57,270 bases of DNA, taken from contig JAPDIY010000050.1 of NCBI GenBank assembly GCA_029259335.1, positions 1 through 57,270 of the forward strand, in the 5' to 3' direction. This DNA is from Archaeoglobi archaeon (lineage in GTDB: Archaea > Halobacteriota > Archaeoglobi > Archaeoglobales > Archaeoglobaceae). Below, one piece after another: positions 41,775 to 52,721 of this stretch. Under the pieces are notes generated by a model, which worked only from the letters and a program-made list of their open reading frames with translations, made no database searches and was not told where the DNA came from. How positions within the stretch are numbered: the first letter of the stretch is position 1; each line of letters starts with the position of its first letter. The translations under genes were made by a program, and so were the position numbers.

Positions 41775-43797
41775 GCCGGAGAAGATGGTTAAAATTTCGG
41801 TAGTGGGATCCAGAGAAAAGATAGAGGAAGTTGCTAGTCTTCTCCACAGGATGAACCTTGTCCACATCGAAGAACCTGAAGAATCAGAGTATTTCAGAAT
41901 TGGAGAGCCACTTGAAAGCGCATCTTACGTTTCCAGAGCCCTTGTACAAATGAGGAGCTTCATCTCGCATCTAAAACTTGACCCTTCAAAGATCGTTCCG
42001 AAGCGAAAGTATAAAGCTTCTGAAATAGAAGCACAGCTCAAACAGAAGCTTGAAGAGTATCAGAGGCTGATTGGAGAGAAACTTGAGTATCTAAGGAGTG
42101 TTGACGAAAAAGTATCTTCTCTGAAGGAGGAGCTGAACAACATTGAGCCGCTGAAACAACTTGGCATTCCGGCAAGGCTGCTGAAGAGATACAAGACTCT
42201 GAGAGTTTTCGTTGGTATGGTAAAGGAGAATCCCGAGAGCAAACTTTCCGAGATAACCAGCGAATTTGAGATGTTCGCCAAGGAATACGGAAAAGAACTC
42301 GTGGTTGCGGTGTTTGTCAAGGCAGAATACGGAGATGAATTCCTGAGAATCCTGCAGGAATCGGGTTTCAGAGAACTCCCGGTTCCGGATGTAGATGACT
42401 TTGATGCAAGGATTGCGGAAATTGAGAAAGAGATCGAATCGTTACAGAGTAAAAAGGAGCAGATAGAAAAAGAAATCGAGGAGATCAAGGTAAAGGAAGC
42501 AGAAACGATCCTTGCAATAGAAGAATTCCTGAGCATACAGATGGACAAATACGAATTGCCGCTTAAAACTCTGGTTTCCAGGTACTCCTTTGTCCTCGTG
42601 GGATACATTCCTGCAAAGTCCCTTGACACCTTCAAGGCTCAGATGGACTCGAATGGTGTTGCAGTGGAGGTTCTTGAAGAGGAGGGTGAGCCGCCGACAA
42701 AGCTCAACAACCCCGTTGGAGTTAGGAACTTCGAACTTTTAACTACGACCTTTGGAGTGCCTAAATACAAGGAAATCGATCCGACGCTGTTTATTGCAAT
42801 CTTCTTCCCGATCTTCTTCGGAATGATGCTTGGTGATATCGGCTATGGCCTTCTTGTCACCATCCTCTCGCTGTACCTGAAGAGGGTCTTCAAGACAGAG
42901 GGATGGCAGAGGATGCTCAATATCGGTGTTTATGCAGGCGTCATGTCCATAGTATTCGGAGTGATCTACGGTGAGTGCTTTGGCCCGTTCGTAGTTCCCG
43001 GAGAGTATGAGCCCTACCAGATCCACTTCATAGGCTCCCAGCTTGAGCATTTCTACGAGTTCCATCATGGCCACCCGATCTTTGACAGAGTAGAGGAGAT
43101 GGGTGTCAAGATTCTGCTGTTTGCAACGATCATTATAGGTATTGCAAAGATCCTCTTTGGTTTCGCTCTCGGTTTCTACAATGTATACGTCGAACATGGT
43201 CTCAAGGATGCAATTCTTGAAAAGCTTTCTTGGATCATCGGTGTTACGGGGCTGGCAATGATAATCTTCGGCTTTGCCTACAATGTTGGCGTGTTCTACC
43301 AGCTTGGACTTGGTCCAGATCCGGGTGATGTGCCGCCACTGCCACTTCCGGGACTCATGGAGGGATGGCAGGCCGGAGTGAACATGTTCTATGTAGCATC
43401 ACTGCCGCTGCTGGTCATCTGGTTCATCCTCTTCGTCATGGGTGAAGTCCCGAAGATGGGTGCAATGGGTGTCATTCTCGCTGTGGAGCTGCTGACTTGG
43501 TTTGGACAGATAATGAGCTACGCCAGATTGCTGGCCATCGGCCTCTCATCGGTCTACATAGCCTTCGTCGTCAACTTCATAGGGATGAAGATCATCGATC
43601 CGGTGGGTATCAGCATCCCAATCTTGGGAGCGCTGATACTTGTCGTGGGCCACATTGGAAACTTAATACTCGGCATTCTCGACCCCGGTTTACAGTCATT
43701 ACGTTTACACTACGTAGAGTTCTTTACCAAGTTCTTCGAGGGAGGAGGAAAGCTTTACGAGCCGTTTGGTAGGATTAAGAGGTTTATTGAGGAGTGA
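41767..43797 (+). CDS. atpI: A-type ATP synthase subunit I (a subunit)
   Basis: This 676-residue protein has a cytoplasmic N-terminal half with coiled coils (about residues 90-130 and 220-250). The C-terminal half has about eight membrane helices, including FFPIFFGMMLGDIGYGLL and WFGQIMSYARLLAIGLSSVYIAF. The arginine in SYARLLAIG is the essential residue at the proton or sodium half-channels. The N-terminal half anchors the H/E stalks. The start at 41767 overlaps atpH. Confidence 0.95.
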   Translation: MLKPEKMVKISVVGSREKIEEVASLLHRMNLVHIEEPEESEYFRIGEPLESASYVSRALVQMRSFISHLKLDPSKIVPKRKYKASEIEAQLKQKLEEYQRLIGEKLEYLRSVDEKVSSLKEELNNIEPLKQLGIPARLLKRYKTLRVFVGMVKENPESKLSEITSEFEMFAKEYGKELVVAVFVKAEYGDEFLRILQESGFRELPVPDVDDFDARIAEIEKEIESLQSKKEQIEKEIEEIKVKEAETILAIEEFLSIQMDKYELPLKTLVSRYSFVLVGYIPAKSLDTFKAQMDSNGVAVEVLEEEGEPPTKLNNPVGVRNFELLTTTFGVPKYKEIDPTLFIAIFFPIFFGMMLGDIGYGLLVTILSLYLKRVFKTEGWQRMLNIGVYAGVMSIVFGVIYGECFGPFVVPGEYEPYQIHFIGSQLEHFYEFHHGHPIFDRVEEMGVKILLFATIIIGIAKILFGFALGFYNVYVEHGLKDAILEKLSWIIGVTGLAMIIFGFAYNVGVFYQLGLGPDPGDVPPLPLPGLMEGWQAGVNMFYVASLPLLVIWFILFVMGEVPKMGAMGVILAVELLTWFGQIMSYARLLAIGLSSVYIAFVVNFIGMKIIDPVGISIPILGALILVVGHIGNLILGILDPGLQSLRLHYVEFFTKFFEGGGKLYEPFGRIKRFIEE

Positions 43798-43821
43798 GGT
43801 GTTTGTAGGAGGTGAGAATAA

Positions 43822-44052
43822 ATGGTGGAAGATGCACTGGCTAAGGGTTTGATTGCAGTTGGAGCTGGACTGGCAGTCGGACTGGCAGGTATTGGTGCTG
43901 GACTTGGTGAGAGTGGAATTGGTGCAGCTGCCGTAGGTGCAACAGCGGAAGACAGAGGTTTCTTTGGTCTCGGTATTCTGTTCACAGTTATACCGGAGAC
44001 CATAGTCATCTTCGGGCTGGTCATTGCGTTCATACTGATGTTCGCATTCTAA
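43822..44052 (+). CDS. atpK: A-type ATP synthase proteolipid subunit K (c ring)
   Basis: This 76-residue protein has two membrane helices. The first is glycine-rich (AVGAGLAVGLAGIGAGLGESGIG) and the second contains Glu59 in VIPETIVIFG, the ion-binding carboxylate of the c ring. It is a single-hairpin c subunit, not a duplicated or triplicated form. I see no clear Gln plus Ser/Thr sodium motif, so proton coupling is more likely, but this is not decisive. GGAGGTGA lies just upstream of the ATG. Confidence 0.94.
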   Translation: MVEDALAKGLIAVGAGLAVGLAGIGAGLGESGIGAAAVGATAEDRGFFGLGILFTVIPETIVIFGLVIAFILMFAF

Positions 44053-44064
44053 TAGGTGAAGTGA

Positions 44065-44631
44065 ATGCCACTGGATAAGGTATTGCAAGAAATTCAGCAA
44101 AAGGGCGAGGAGGAAGTCAAGAGAATCAGGGAGGAGGCTGAGAAAGAGGTAGAGAAGATACTGGCTGAAGCAAAAGCTGAAGCCGAAGAGATTCTGAAGA
44201 AGGCAAGGGAGGAGGCTGAGAAAGAGGCCGAGGCCTTGAGAAAGCAGGAAATTTCGAGTGTCAAGCTGGAGATGAAAAGGGAACTGTTGAACGTCCAGAA
44301 AGAAATACTTGAAGAAGTTTTCAACCTTCTCAAGCAGAGAATCAGAGAGATGGATGAGGAAACAAAGAAGAAGGTTTTGAAAACTCTGCTCCAAAATAAC
44401 GCTACAGCTGGGATGGTTGTATACTCAAAGGCAGAGGACGAGGAACTTGTAAAGGAGCTCATCAAGGAGCTGAACTTGGATGTCAAGTACGGTGGACATG
44501 TGGACTGCATTGGCGGAATTGTTCTTGAGGATGCAAGTGGTGATGTTAGGATAAATCTGACCTTCGATGAACTTGTGAGTCAGATTTACGAGCAAAAGAT
44601 GAGTGAAGTTTCGAAAATACTTTTCGAGTAA
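44065..44631 (+). CDS. atpE: A-type ATP synthase subunit E
   Basis: This 188-residue protein has an N-terminal half that is long charged coiled coil (IREEAEKEVEKILAEAKAEAEE). Its globular C-terminal domain includes YGGHVDCIGGIVLEDASGDVRINLTFDE, which caps the catalytic head. With subunit H it forms the peripheral stalks. It starts 12 bp after atpK and has GGTGA before the ATG. Confidence 0.93.
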   Translation: MPLDKVLQEIQQKGEEEVKRIREEAEKEVEKILAEAKAEAEEILKKAREEAEKEAEALRKQEISSVKLEMKRELLNVQKEILEEVFNLLKQRIREMDEETKKKVLKTLLQNNATAGMVVYSKAEDEELVKELIKELNLDVKYGGHVDCIGGIVLEDASGDVRINLTFDELVSQIYEQKMSEVSKILFE

Positions 44632-44646
44632 CCGAGGGTGATTGTC

Positions 44647-45666
44647 ATGATCTACAGAGGAAATAGAGCTGCTTGGGCTTACATCGTTGCAAGAACAAAG
44701 GTGATGAAGAGCAGACTGCTGAAGGCAGAGGACTTCAGGAAGTTGCTGAACATGGACTTTGATGAAATTATCAGATATGTTGGTGAAACAGAATACAAAA
44801 GAGAAGTGGACGAAATGGGCTACAAATACACCGGCCCAAGGTTGCTCGACTATGCACTGTTTGCAAATCTTGCTAGAACGTACAGGAAGCTGATTGAAGT
44901 ATCCTTTGGAGCCTCAAAGTTCCTGATAGCCAAGTATCTCGAAAAATGGGACGTCTGGAATCTGATCAACATACTGAGAGGAAAAATGGCAGGTGTACAG
45001 CCAGAGATCATAGAAGATACCTTGGTTCCTGCTGGAGAGAAAGATTTTGAATTCTATAAAACACTGATTGTTAGGGATGTTGAAGAAGTTGTGAAGGCCT
45101 TTGAGGGTACACCTTACTATGAAGCCCTCTCAAAGATTGGCAGTGAGGATATGAGCAAGATTGAGGATGAACTTTACAAGATATACTATAGAGAACTTTT
45201 GAAGCTCAGCCCTTCAGATTTCGCCATGAAACTGTTCTTAGATTTCATCAGAATGGAAGTGGATATCAGGAATATAAAGACAATATTGAGGCTGAAAGCG
45301 GACGATGCTACTGCAGAAGAAATTATGAACTGCATCATTCCTGGAGGATACGAGCTTACAGAAGATGAGGCAAGAAAGCTTGCAGCGATGCCACTGGACG
45401 AGCTTGTTAAAGCTCTTGAAGGATACTGGTTCTGGAAAGATATCGAGATAGAAGGAAAGGAGGTTGCAAGAGTCGAAATAGAGTTCGACAAGATTTGGAT
45501 AAGTACGATTGCGAAAAGAGCAAGCAACTATCCACTCAGCATACTGCCGGTTCTCCAGTATGTGGTTCTCAAGAAAGTCGAGGTGGACAACCTGAGGATT
45601 CTCGGATGGGGCAAATGGTATGGATTGCCAAATGAGGAGATCGAGAGACAGATGGTGATATTATGA
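44647..45666 (+). CDS. atpC: A-type ATP synthase subunit C (d subunit)
   Basis: The ATG at 44647 has GAGGGTGATT upstream and gives 339 residues; the GTG at 44638 is the longer alternative. The all-helical sequence with YIVARTKVMKSRLL at the start and FLDFIRMEVDIRNIKTILRLKA in the last third is typical of the funnel-shaped subunit C/d. This connects the central shaft to the c ring. Its stop overlaps the ATG of atpF (ATGA at 45663-45666). Confidence 0.93.
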   Translation: MIYRGNRAAWAYIVARTKVMKSRLLKAEDFRKLLNMDFDEIIRYVGETEYKREVDEMGYKYTGPRLLDYALFANLARTYRKLIEVSFGASKFLIAKYLEKWDVWNLINILRGKMAGVQPEIIEDTLVPAGEKDFEFYKTLIVRDVEEVVKAFEGTPYYEALSKIGSEDMSKIEDELYKIYYRELLKLSPSDFAMKLFLDFIRMEVDIRNIKTILRLKADDATAEEIMNCIIPGGYELTEDEARKLAAMPLDELVKALEGYWFWKDIEIEGKEVARVEIEFDKIWISTIAKRASNYPLSILPVLQYVVLKKVEVDNLRILGWGKWYGLPNEEIERQMVIL

Positions 45667-45968
45667 AGAAATTAGCGGTAGTCGGGGATCCAGATTTCAC
45701 TCTCGGTTTCATGCTCGCAGGAATAGCAGACACATATGAAGTATCAACGGATGACGAAATAGTTAAGGCTGTTGAAGATGTTTTAAAGAGGGATGACGTC
45801 GGTGTTGTTATTATCAGGCAGGAATATCTCCAGAAGCTCCCTCCGGTGGTGAGGAGGGAGATTGATGAAAGAGTAGAGCCCACCTTTGTCTCGGTGGGCG
45901 GAACTGGAGGTGTGGAAGAAATTAGGGAGAAAATAAGAAAGGCGATAGGTGTTGACCTATGGAAGTGA
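45663..45968 (+). CDS. atpF: A-type ATP synthase subunit F
   Basis: This 101-residue protein begins [20 protein letters not shown] and has [33 protein letters not shown] split across two strands and helices. This is the Rossmann-like subunit F that binds the central stalk (subunit D) and affects ATPase activity. It overlaps atpC by 4 bp and atpA by 10 bp. Confidence 0.93.
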   Translation: MKKLAVVGDPDFTLGFMLAGIADTYEVSTDDEIVKAVEDVLKRDDVGVVIIRQEYLQKLPPVVRREIDERVEPTFVSVGGTGGVEEIREKIRKAIGVDLWK

Positions 45969-47704
45969 AAGAAGCTGGATTAGTGGGAGAAATCTACAGG
46001 ATTTCTGGGCCCCTTGTAGTTGCTGAGGGACTCAAAGCGAGAATGTACGATCTCTGCAAGGTCGGTGAAGAGGGGCTGATGGGAGAGGTTGTAGGTTTGG
46101 TAGGTGAGAAAGTACTCATTCAGGTTTACGAGGATACTTCTGGTGTCAAACCCGGTGACAGGGTAGAGAACACGGGAATGCCACTCAGCGTGGAACTAGG
46201 ACCGGGACTTATAAGGAACATCTATGATGGAGTACAGAGACCGCTCCCAGTTCTTAAAGAGGTCAGTGGAGATTTCATTGGAAGAGGTATTGAGGCTCCC
46301 GGTTTGGACAGAAAAACAAAGTGGGAGTTCAAGCCGATAGTGAAGAAGGGTGACAAAGTAAATCCGGGAGAGATCATCGGAACTGTTCAGGAGACGGATG
46401 TTGTTGAGCAGAAAATACTGGCTCCACCGAACATCAAGGGTGGCACAGTCACAGAGATCTACGAGGGCAGCTTTACTGTTGAGGATACCATAGCGGTTCT
46501 TGATGATGGGACTGAGCTGAAGCTCTACCACAAGTGGCCGGTCAGAATCCCAAGGCCATATGTGGAGAAGCTTCCACCTGTGGTGCCACTCATCACGGGA
46601 CAGAGAATCCTCGATACCTTCTTCCCGGTTGCAAAGGGTGGTACAGCAGCAATTCCGGGGCCCTTCGGAAGCGGTAAGACAGTAACGCAGCACCAGCTTG
46701 CAAAGTGGAGTGATGCTCAGATTATCGTTTACATCGGATGCGGTGAGAGAGGCAATGAGATGACAGAGGTTCTTGAGGAATTCCCGGAGCTTGAGGATCC
46801 GAGGACAGGAAAGCCATTGATGGAGAGAACGGTTCTTGTTGCCAACACATCAAACATGCCTGTTGCAGCAAGAGAGGCTTCGGTTTACACAGGAATCACG
46901 ATTGCCGAGTACTTCAGAGATATGGGATACGATGTGGCCATTCAGGCCGACTCAACGAGCAGATGGGCTGAGGCAATGAGAGAGATTTCGGGAAGACTTG
47001 AGGAGATGCCCGGTGAAGAAGGATATCCAGCTTACCTCGCATCAAGGCTTGCCGAGTTCTACGAGAGAGCCGGGAGAGTCAAGACACTTGCAGGCAATGT
47101 GGGGAGTGTCACAGTTGTCGGTGCAGTTTCACCACCCGGTGGTGACTTCAGTGAGCCGGTTACTCAGAACACTCTCAGAATCGTGAAGGTGTTCTGGGCT
47201 CTCGATGCGAAGCTGGCAGCAAGGAGACACTTCCCTGCCATAAACTGGCTGCAGAGTTACAGCCTCTATGTCGATACTCTGAAGGACTGGTTTGCAGAGA
47301 ACGTAAGTGAGGAGTGGAATGAACTGAGAAGATGGGCAATGGAGGTTCTTCAGGAAGAGGCCAACCTGCAGGAAATCGTGCAGCTTGTTGGTAGCGACGC
47401 CTTGCCAGAATCTCAGAGGTTGCTGCTTGAAGTTGCGAGAATCATCAGAGAGGTTTACCTTGTCCAATATGCATATCATCCAGTTGACACGTACTGCAGT
47501 GTTGAAAAGCAGTACGATATGCTCAAGGCAATAAAGCAGATCAACGACTGGTTCTTCAAGGCTCTTGAAGCTGGAAAGACCATTGATGAAATCACGGGTG
47601 TTGATGGCATGGAGGAGTTTGCAAGGGCCAAGTTCGAGGAGGACTACAAGACGGCAATGAATGCTGCGCTTGAGAAGATTAGAAAGAATCTGCTCGGAGA
47701 GTGA
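45959..47704 (+). CDS. atpA: A-type ATP synthase catalytic subunit A
   Basis: This 581-residue protein has the catalytic P-loop GPFGSGKT at residues 234-241, then [20 protein letters not shown] and the [19 protein letters not shown] arginine-finger region typical of subunit A. The family's extra bulge domain (about residues 110-200) is present. No intein interrupts the P-loop region. It hydrolyses or makes ATP in the A3B3 head. Its stop overlaps the next start by 1 bp (TGATG). Confidence 0.97.
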   Translation: MEVKEAGLVGEIYRISGPLVVAEGLKARMYDLCKVGEEGLMGEVVGLVGEKVLIQVYEDTSGVKPGDRVENTGMPLSVELGPGLIRNIYDGVQRPLPVLKEVSGDFIGRGIEAPGLDRKTKWEFKPIVKKGDKVNPGEIIGTVQETDVVEQKILAPPNIKGGTVTEIYEGSFTVEDTIAVLDDGTELKLYHKWPVRIPRPYVEKLPPVVPLITGQRILDTFFPVAKGGTAAIPGPFGSGKTVTQHQLAKWSDAQIIVYIGCGERGNEMTEVLEEFPELEDPRTGKPLMERTVLVANTSNMPVAAREASVYTGITIAEYFRDMGYDVAIQADSTSRWAEAMREISGRLEEMPGEEGYPAYLASRLAEFYERAGRVKTLAGNVGSVTVVGAVSPPGGDFSEPVTQNTLRIVKVFWALDAKLAARRHFPAINWLQSYSLYVDTLKDWFAENVSEEWNELRRWAMEVLQEEANLQEIVQLVGSDALPESQRLLLEVARIIREVYLVQYAYHPVDTYCSVEKQYDMLKAIKQINDWFFKALEAGKTIDEITGVDGMEEFARAKFEEDYKTAMNAALEKIRKNLLGE

Positions 47705-49125
47705 TGGAGATGAAGGAGTATAAGACCATAACTCAGGTTGCCGGACCCCTTGTTTTTGTTGAAAAAACAGAGCCGGTAGCTTACGGAGAGCTTGTTACCC
47801 TGACTCTTCCCGATGGTTCAACAAGGAGAGGACAGGTTCTCGACACATCCAAGGATATCGTTATCGTTCAGGTTTTTGAGGGTACAAGAGGTGTTGACAC
47901 CACAAGTACTGTCAGATTCACAGGAGACATCGTCAAGCTGAACTGCTCCCAAGACATGCTCGGTAGAATTCTGAGCGGTTCTGGAGAGCCGATTGATGGA
48001 GGGCCAAAGATTGTGCCTGAGGAAAGGAGACCTATTGTAGGAGCAGCCATCAACCCCTATGCAAGGCAGTATCCGAGAGAGTTCATTCAGACTGGTATCT
48101 CAGCCATTGACGGAATGAACACGCTTGTCAGGGGGCAGAAATTGCCGATTTTCAGCGGCTCAGGTTTGCCACACAACGATATCGCTCTGCAGGTTGCAAG
48201 GCAGGCGAAAGTTCGCGGTGAGGGTGAAGAATTCGCTGTCATATTCGCGGCTATGGGTATCACATACGAAGAGGCCTACCAGTTCATGAAGGAGTTTGAG
48301 AGAACTGGAGCGCTGGAGAGAGCTGTGGTTTTCCTGAACCTCGCCAACGATCCCGCTATTGAGAGATTGCTTACGCCAAGAATGGCCCTCACGGCAGCAG
48401 AATTCCTCGCCTACGAGTACGATCTGCACATCCTCGTCATCCTGACGGACATGACCAACTACTGTGAAGCATTGAGAGAGATCTCGGCTGCAAGAGAAGA
48501 GGTTCCGGGAAGAAGAGGTTATCCGGGTTACATGTACACAGACCTGGCAACAATATACGAGAGAGCAGGGAGAATCAGAGGAAGGAAAGGTACGATTACG
48601 CAGATGCCAATTTTAACAATGCCCGGTGACGATATCACACACCCAATCCCAGACCTGACAGGCTATATTACGGAGGGTCAGATAGTTCTGAGCAGAGAGC
48701 TGCATGCAAAAGGCATTTATCCGCCAATTAACGTTCTGCCATCGCTCAGCAGGTTGATGAAAGAGGGTATTGGTGAGGGTTACACCAGAGACGATCATCC
48801 ACAGTGGAACGACCAGATGTATGCAGCCTATGCAGAGGGTGTCGATCTCAGAGGTCTTGTGGCAATTGTCGGTGAAGAGGCTCTGTCTGAGAGAGATAGG
48901 CTCTTCCTGAAGTTCGCTGATGAATTCGAGAGGAGATTCGTCCAGCAGGGCAGGTATGAGGATAGAGACATCGAGTACACTCTCGACCTCGGATGGGAGC
49001 TCCTTTCAATGCTGCCTGAGAGGGAGCTGACAAAGGTTGAGAGGAAGTTCATCGAGAAGTATCATCCGAAATACAAGAAAGGAGCGGAAGCAAAACCTGC
49101 TGAAGGAGAGGCTGAAGCCTCTTAA
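47704..49125 (+). CDS. atpB: A-type ATP synthase subunit B
   Basis: This gene encodes about 473 residues from ATG 47704; GTG 47701 and ATG 47710 are alternatives. The sequence starts [20 protein letters not shown]. It has SGSGLPHND in place of a P-loop, as expected for the non-catalytic nucleotide-binding subunit, and [34 protein letters not shown], typical of subunit B. It alternates with subunit A in the head. An Ala/Glu-rich tail follows. Confidence 0.96.
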   Translation: MEMKEYKTITQVAGPLVFVEKTEPVAYGELVTLTLPDGSTRRGQVLDTSKDIVIVQVFEGTRGVDTTSTVRFTGDIVKLNCSQDMLGRILSGSGEPIDGGPKIVPEERRPIVGAAINPYARQYPREFIQTGISAIDGMNTLVRGQKLPIFSGSGLPHNDIALQVARQAKVRGEGEEFAVIFAAMGITYEEAYQFMKEFERTGALERAVVFLNLANDPAIERLLTPRMALTAAEFLAYEYDLHILVILTDMTNYCEALREISAAREEVPGRRGYPGYMYTDLATIYERAGRIRGRKGTITQMPILTMPGDDITHPIPDLTGYITEGQIVLSRELHAKGIYPPINVLPSLSRLMKEGIGEGYTRDDHPQWNDQMYAAYAEGVDLRGLVAIVGEEALSERDRLFLKFADEFERRFVQQGRYEDRDIEYTLDLGWELLSMLPERELTKVERKFIEKYHPKYKKGAEAKPAEGEAEAS

Positions 49126-49147
49126 TTATTTTTAGAGGTGACAGAGA

Positions 49148-49777
49148 ATGGCAGAGGTACAGCCAACTCGAATGGAACTCATTAAACTCAGAAGAAGGAT
49201 AAAGATGGCTACTCGTGGTCATGCATTGCTAAAGATGAAGAGAGATGGCCTTATAATGGAGTTCAGGCAGTTGCTTGAAGAAGCGAAGGAAGTTATTGGC
49301 GGGATGGTTGAGAAGTACGAGAAAGCTCAGCAAAAGCTGACTTTGGCTATAGCCGTTGATGGAATTGTGGCTGTAAGGTCAATTGCCTTTTCCTGCTGCC
49401 AGATCCAGCCTGAGTTCAGTATGAAGAGGAAAAACATAATGGGGGTCGTTGTTCCGGTAATAAAGCGTGAGCCTGTAAGGAAGAAAGCAACAGAAAGGGG
49501 TTACGGTATCTTAAGCACGTCAACAAGAGTTGATGAGGCCGTTGAAGCTTATGAGGAGCTTGTTGATGCCGTCCTTGAGGTGGCAGAGATAGAGACTACA
49601 CTTAGAAAGCTCATTGAGGAGATTGAAAGGACGAAGAGGAGAGTTAACGCACTCGAATACAGAGTTATTCCGACGATGGAGGAATTAGCGAAGTTCATCG
49701 CCTTCAAGCTTGAGGAGATGGACAGAGAGAACATTATAAGGTTGAAGAAGCTCAAGACGAAGAAAGCTGCAACTTAA
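49148..49777 (+). CDS. atpD: A-type ATP synthase subunit D
   Basis: This 209-residue protein has the typical start PTRMELIKLRRRIKMATRGHALLKMKRD and a long C-terminal helix (VNALEYRVIPTMEELAKFIAFKLEEM). This is the central shaft that turns inside the A3B3 head. The ATG is preceded by GAGGTGACAGAGA. It is the last gene of the operon and is followed by T-rich sequence. Confidence 0.95.
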   Translation: MAEVQPTRMELIKLRRRIKMATRGHALLKMKRDGLIMEFRQLLEEAKEVIGGMVEKYEKAQQKLTLAIAVDGIVAVRSIAFSCCQIQPEFSMKRKNIMGVVVPVIKREPVRKKATERGYGILSTSTRVDEAVEAYEELVDAVLEVAEIETTLRKLIEEIERTKRRVNALEYRVIPTMEELAKFIAFKLEEMDRENIIRLKKLKTKKAAT

Positions 49778-49799
49778 TCTTTTTTATTTTGTATTTTTC
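49778..49799 (+). terminator. T-rich terminator-like sequence after the ATP synthase operon
   Basis: The bases after the atpD stop contain three T-runs, TCTTTTTTATTTTGTATTTTTC in spaced form. Archaeal RNA polymerase terminates at such T-rich tracts without a required hairpin. This fits the end of the nine-gene operon. Confidence 0.5.
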
Positions 49800-49875
49800 G
49801 CGAGTACTGCTATTTTGTTCAAATTATATGTGGTAGAATGAAAAAACTTATAAAAAATTTTGTTCACGTTCTATC

Positions 49876-51603
49876 ATGGTGCTCGGAGTAGAAGGAGAAA
49901 ACATACGTGAAGTTGATCCAGTGAAAATAAACAGGGTGTGGCTTAAATTTTACGATGAAGGTGTGAGAGCGAACATTGACTATCCCGTCATCCCGGCATA
50001 CAAACTATTGGATGATGCTGCCGCAACTGATCCAAACAAAATATGCTTCGAATTCTTCGGGGCGAAGTGGACGTATCAGCAGGTTAAGGATGCATCGGAT
50101 AAGGTTGCGAATTTCCTTTTCGACATAGGGGTTGAGAAGGGTGACAGAATTGTGGTTGGTTTACCCAATACACCACACTATGCAATCATCGCTTCGGCAA
50201 TCTACAAGGTCGGAGGGATAGTCGTTCAGTGCAATCCAATATACACGGAGAGAGAGTTGAGGTACATTGTCAGGAACAGCGAAGCAACCAGAATGTTCTG
50301 CTTTGAAGCGATGTATCCCAGAGTTAGACCTTTGATTGAGGAGGGGTTGCTTGATAAGGTAGTCATATGTAAGATTGAGGACTTCCTTGGCTGGCTAATA
50401 GGAGCTCTTTTCAAAGCGTTCCTCAAGAGAAAGGTTGTTGGAAAGGTTGATATTGACAAGAGGAGTGAGGTAGTTTTCTGGGATGATGTATTGAAATACG
50501 AGAGAACGGATAAGAGGGTCGAAATCAATCCAAAAGAAGATGTTGCAATGTTCCAGTATACTGGAGGGACTACCGGCTTTCCAAAGGGCGTCATGCTGAC
50601 GCATTACAACCTTGTAGTCAACGCCTATCAGGTTGCAGAATGGGATGTAAAAAGCACACCCCACGATGTTGCTGTCGGCTGCCTTCCCGTATTCCATGTC
50701 TATGGCATGACGATGCTAAATTCGGCCGCCGTTCTTAGAATGAAAGTCATACCCATTCCCGATCCGAGAGACACAGAAGCAATATTGAAAGCTGTGCACA
50801 AGTATAAGGCAACGACATTCACGGGAGTGCCAACGATGTTCATTTCGATGCTCAATCATCCGAAACTTCGCAAGTATAACCTGAGGAGTCTTAGAGTTTG
50901 TGTTAGCGGCGCTGCACCACTTCCCGTGGAAGTCAAAAAGAGATGGGAGGAAATTACTGGCGGCAAGCTCGTTGAGGGTTATGGACTGAGCGAGGCGTCT
51001 CCTGTTACCCACTGCAATCCGCTTTACGGGCTCAACAAAGCTGGAAGCATAGGGGTCCCATATCCCGACACCTACGCTGTAGTTATCGATGAGGACGGAA
51101 ACATTCTCCCACCCGGAGAAGATGGGGAGTTAGCAATCTACGGGCCTCAGGTAATGAAGGGCTACTGGAAGATGGACGAGGAGACGGACAAGACTCTGAT
51201 AAACGGATGGCTACTGACAGGAGACATGGCGAAAATGGACGAGGATGGCTACTTCTATATTGTCGACAGGAAGAAGGACATGATCGTGGCTGGTGGGTAC
51301 AACATCTATCCCAGAGAGGTTGAGGAGGTTCTGTTTGAACATCCAGCAGTTGCCGAGGCTGCGGTTGTTGGCATTCCTGATCCGTACAGGGGTGAGACCG
51401 TTAAGGCCTATATTGTGCTCAGGCCGGAGTACAAGGGGAAGGTTACAGAGAGAGACCTGGACAAGTTCTGCAGAGAAAGACTAGCTGCCTATAAGGTTCC
51501 GAGGATTTACGAGTTTAGGGATGAACTGCCTAAGTCCTTGGTTGGAAAAGTGCTGAGAAGGGTGCTGAGGGACGAAGAGCTTGAGAAATTGAAAAAAGGT
51601 TAA
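49876..51603 (+). CDS. AMP-forming acyl-CoA synthetase (long-chain fatty acid-CoA ligase type)
   Basis: This 575-residue protein has the AMP-binding signature [19 protein letters not shown] near residue 228. It also has [33 protein letters not shown], the [26 protein letters not shown] hinge region split by short gaps, and the C-terminal catalytic lysine in [11 protein letters not shown]. It activates a fatty or related carboxylic acid to acyl-CoA; chain length is not predictable. A CTTATAAAAA box about 25 bp before the ATG and no Shine-Dalgarno suggest a leaderless start. Its stop overlaps the purA stop (TTAA). Confidence 0.92.
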   Translation: MVLGVEGENIREVDPVKINRVWLKFYDEGVRANIDYPVIPAYKLLDDAAATDPNKICFEFFGAKWTYQQVKDASDKVANFLFDIGVEKGDRIVVGLPNTPHYAIIASAIYKVGGIVVQCNPIYTERELRYIVRNSEATRMFCFEAMYPRVRPLIEEGLLDKVVICKIEDFLGWLIGALFKAFLKRKVVGKVDIDKRSEVVFWDDVLKYERTDKRVEINPKEDVAMFQYTGGTTGFPKGVMLTHYNLVVNAYQVAEWDVKSTPHDVAVGCLPVFHVYGMTMLNSAAVLRMKVIPIPDPRDTEAILKAVHKYKATTFTGVPTMFISMLNHPKLRKYNLRSLRVCVSGAAPLPVEVKKRWEEITGGKLVEGYGLSEASPVTHCNPLYGLNKAGSIGVPYPDTYAVVIDEDGNILPPGEDGELAIYGPQVMKGYWKMDEETDKTLINGWLLTGDMAKMDEDGYFYIVDRKKDMIVAGGYNIYPREVEEVLFEHPAVAEAAVVGIPDPYRGETVKAYIVLRPEYKGKVTERDLDKFCRERLAAYKVPRIYEFRDELPKSLVGKVLRRVLRDEELEKLKKG

Positions 51604-52613
51604 AGTTTTTCTTTTCTTAAATCTATTATCTGCTTTGTTTCAGGTCCTGTTGAGATCAGAGTTACCGGAACCTTCACATCATCCTCAACCTTCTCAACAA
51701 ACTGCTTTGCCTTCGGCGTAAGCTTCTCCCACTCCGTAACCCCATAGCACTCCTTGTCCAGCTTGTCGATGCCAGTAAGGGCAATCTGAGTGGCTCCGTT
51801 CACCATCGCAGAATAGCGAGCAAACTCTCCATCCCAGTACCCTATCCTCCTCCTTCTACCAGTGACGGTACCGTATTCCACGATTCCGAGCTTTTCCGCC
51901 TCCTCTTGTGGTATCTCTGTAGGGAAAGGCCCTGCACCAACCCTCGTGGGGAAGCATTTGAACACCACAATGACATCGTCAATTTTAGTCGGCCCAACAC
52001 CGACATCTGACGCCATAGCCGATGCACTTGTATCCTTCGAGGTCACGTAGGGGTATGTACCATAGTAAAGGCTCAAACCGAAGCCCTGGCTACCCTCAAT
52101 TAAAACAAACTCTCCATTATCGATAGCTTGATTAACCTCCAGTGGCACGTCAACTAAGAAATCCTCCAGTTCAGGAATGTCCTTGGCCTGCCTTGCAGTT
52201 CTATTCACCCTGTCAACGTTTGCAGGCCCGCATCCTGTTCCAGTTGTTCCAATCTTCTTGCTCAAATGCTCGCTCCCCTTGTCAGCCTCGATGTGCTTCG
52301 GCTCGATTATGGCACATCTGTAATCAACTCTCGCCCTATCTGCAACATTCAGCAGTTCAACCTCTTTCAGAAAAACCTCTGGGTTGACAAGGACGCCAGC
52401 ACCGATATAAAGCTTTGCGTCCTTATAAACGAAGCCGGACGGGATCATTCTGACTCCGAATTTCTGGCCATTAATTTCAACCGTATGCCCAGCATTTGGC
52501 CCAACTCCACCCCTTGCGATTATTACAGGTTTATCACTGTATGCAACATGAGCCACAATCTTTCCCTTGCCTTCATCTCCCCAAAATCCGCCAACAACTA
52601 TCGTAGCTCCCAT
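51600..52613 (-). CDS. purA: Adenylosuccinate synthetase (short archaeal form)
   Basis: This 337-residue protein begins [20 protein letters not shown], with the GTP-binding GDEGKGK loop. It also has [31 protein letters not shown] and [26 protein letters not shown], as in PurA. It lacks the extra segments of the usual 430-residue bacterial enzyme, as is known for many archaea. It joins IMP and aspartate with GTP on the way to AMP. It converges with the acyl-CoA ligase at a shared TTAA stop. Confidence 0.93.
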   Translation of the reverse strand: MGATIVVGGFWGDEGKGKIVAHVAYSDKPVIIARGGVGPNAGHTVEINGQKFGVRMIPSGFVYKDAKLYIGAGVLVNPEVFLKEVELLNVADRARVDYRCAIIEPKHIEADKGSEHLSKKIGTTGTGCGPANVDRVNRTARQAKDIPELEDFLVDVPLEVNQAIDNGEFVLIEGSQGFGLSLYYGTYPYVTSKDTSASAMASDVGVGPTKIDDVIVVFKCFPTRVGAGPFPTEIPQEEAEKLGIVEYGTVTGRRRRIGYWDGEFARYSAMVNGATQIALTGIDKLDKECYGVTEWEKLTPKAKQFVEKVEDDVKVPVTLISTGPETKQIIDLRKEKL

Positions 52614-52721
52614 AACGTAGAAAGTTTTTCTTGGCTGTTTATTTCATTTGCGATTTTTTGACCAATTGTCATTCGATCTTACTTTCCATTTCTTCCAGCC
52701 TCACGTACACACTGCAACTCC

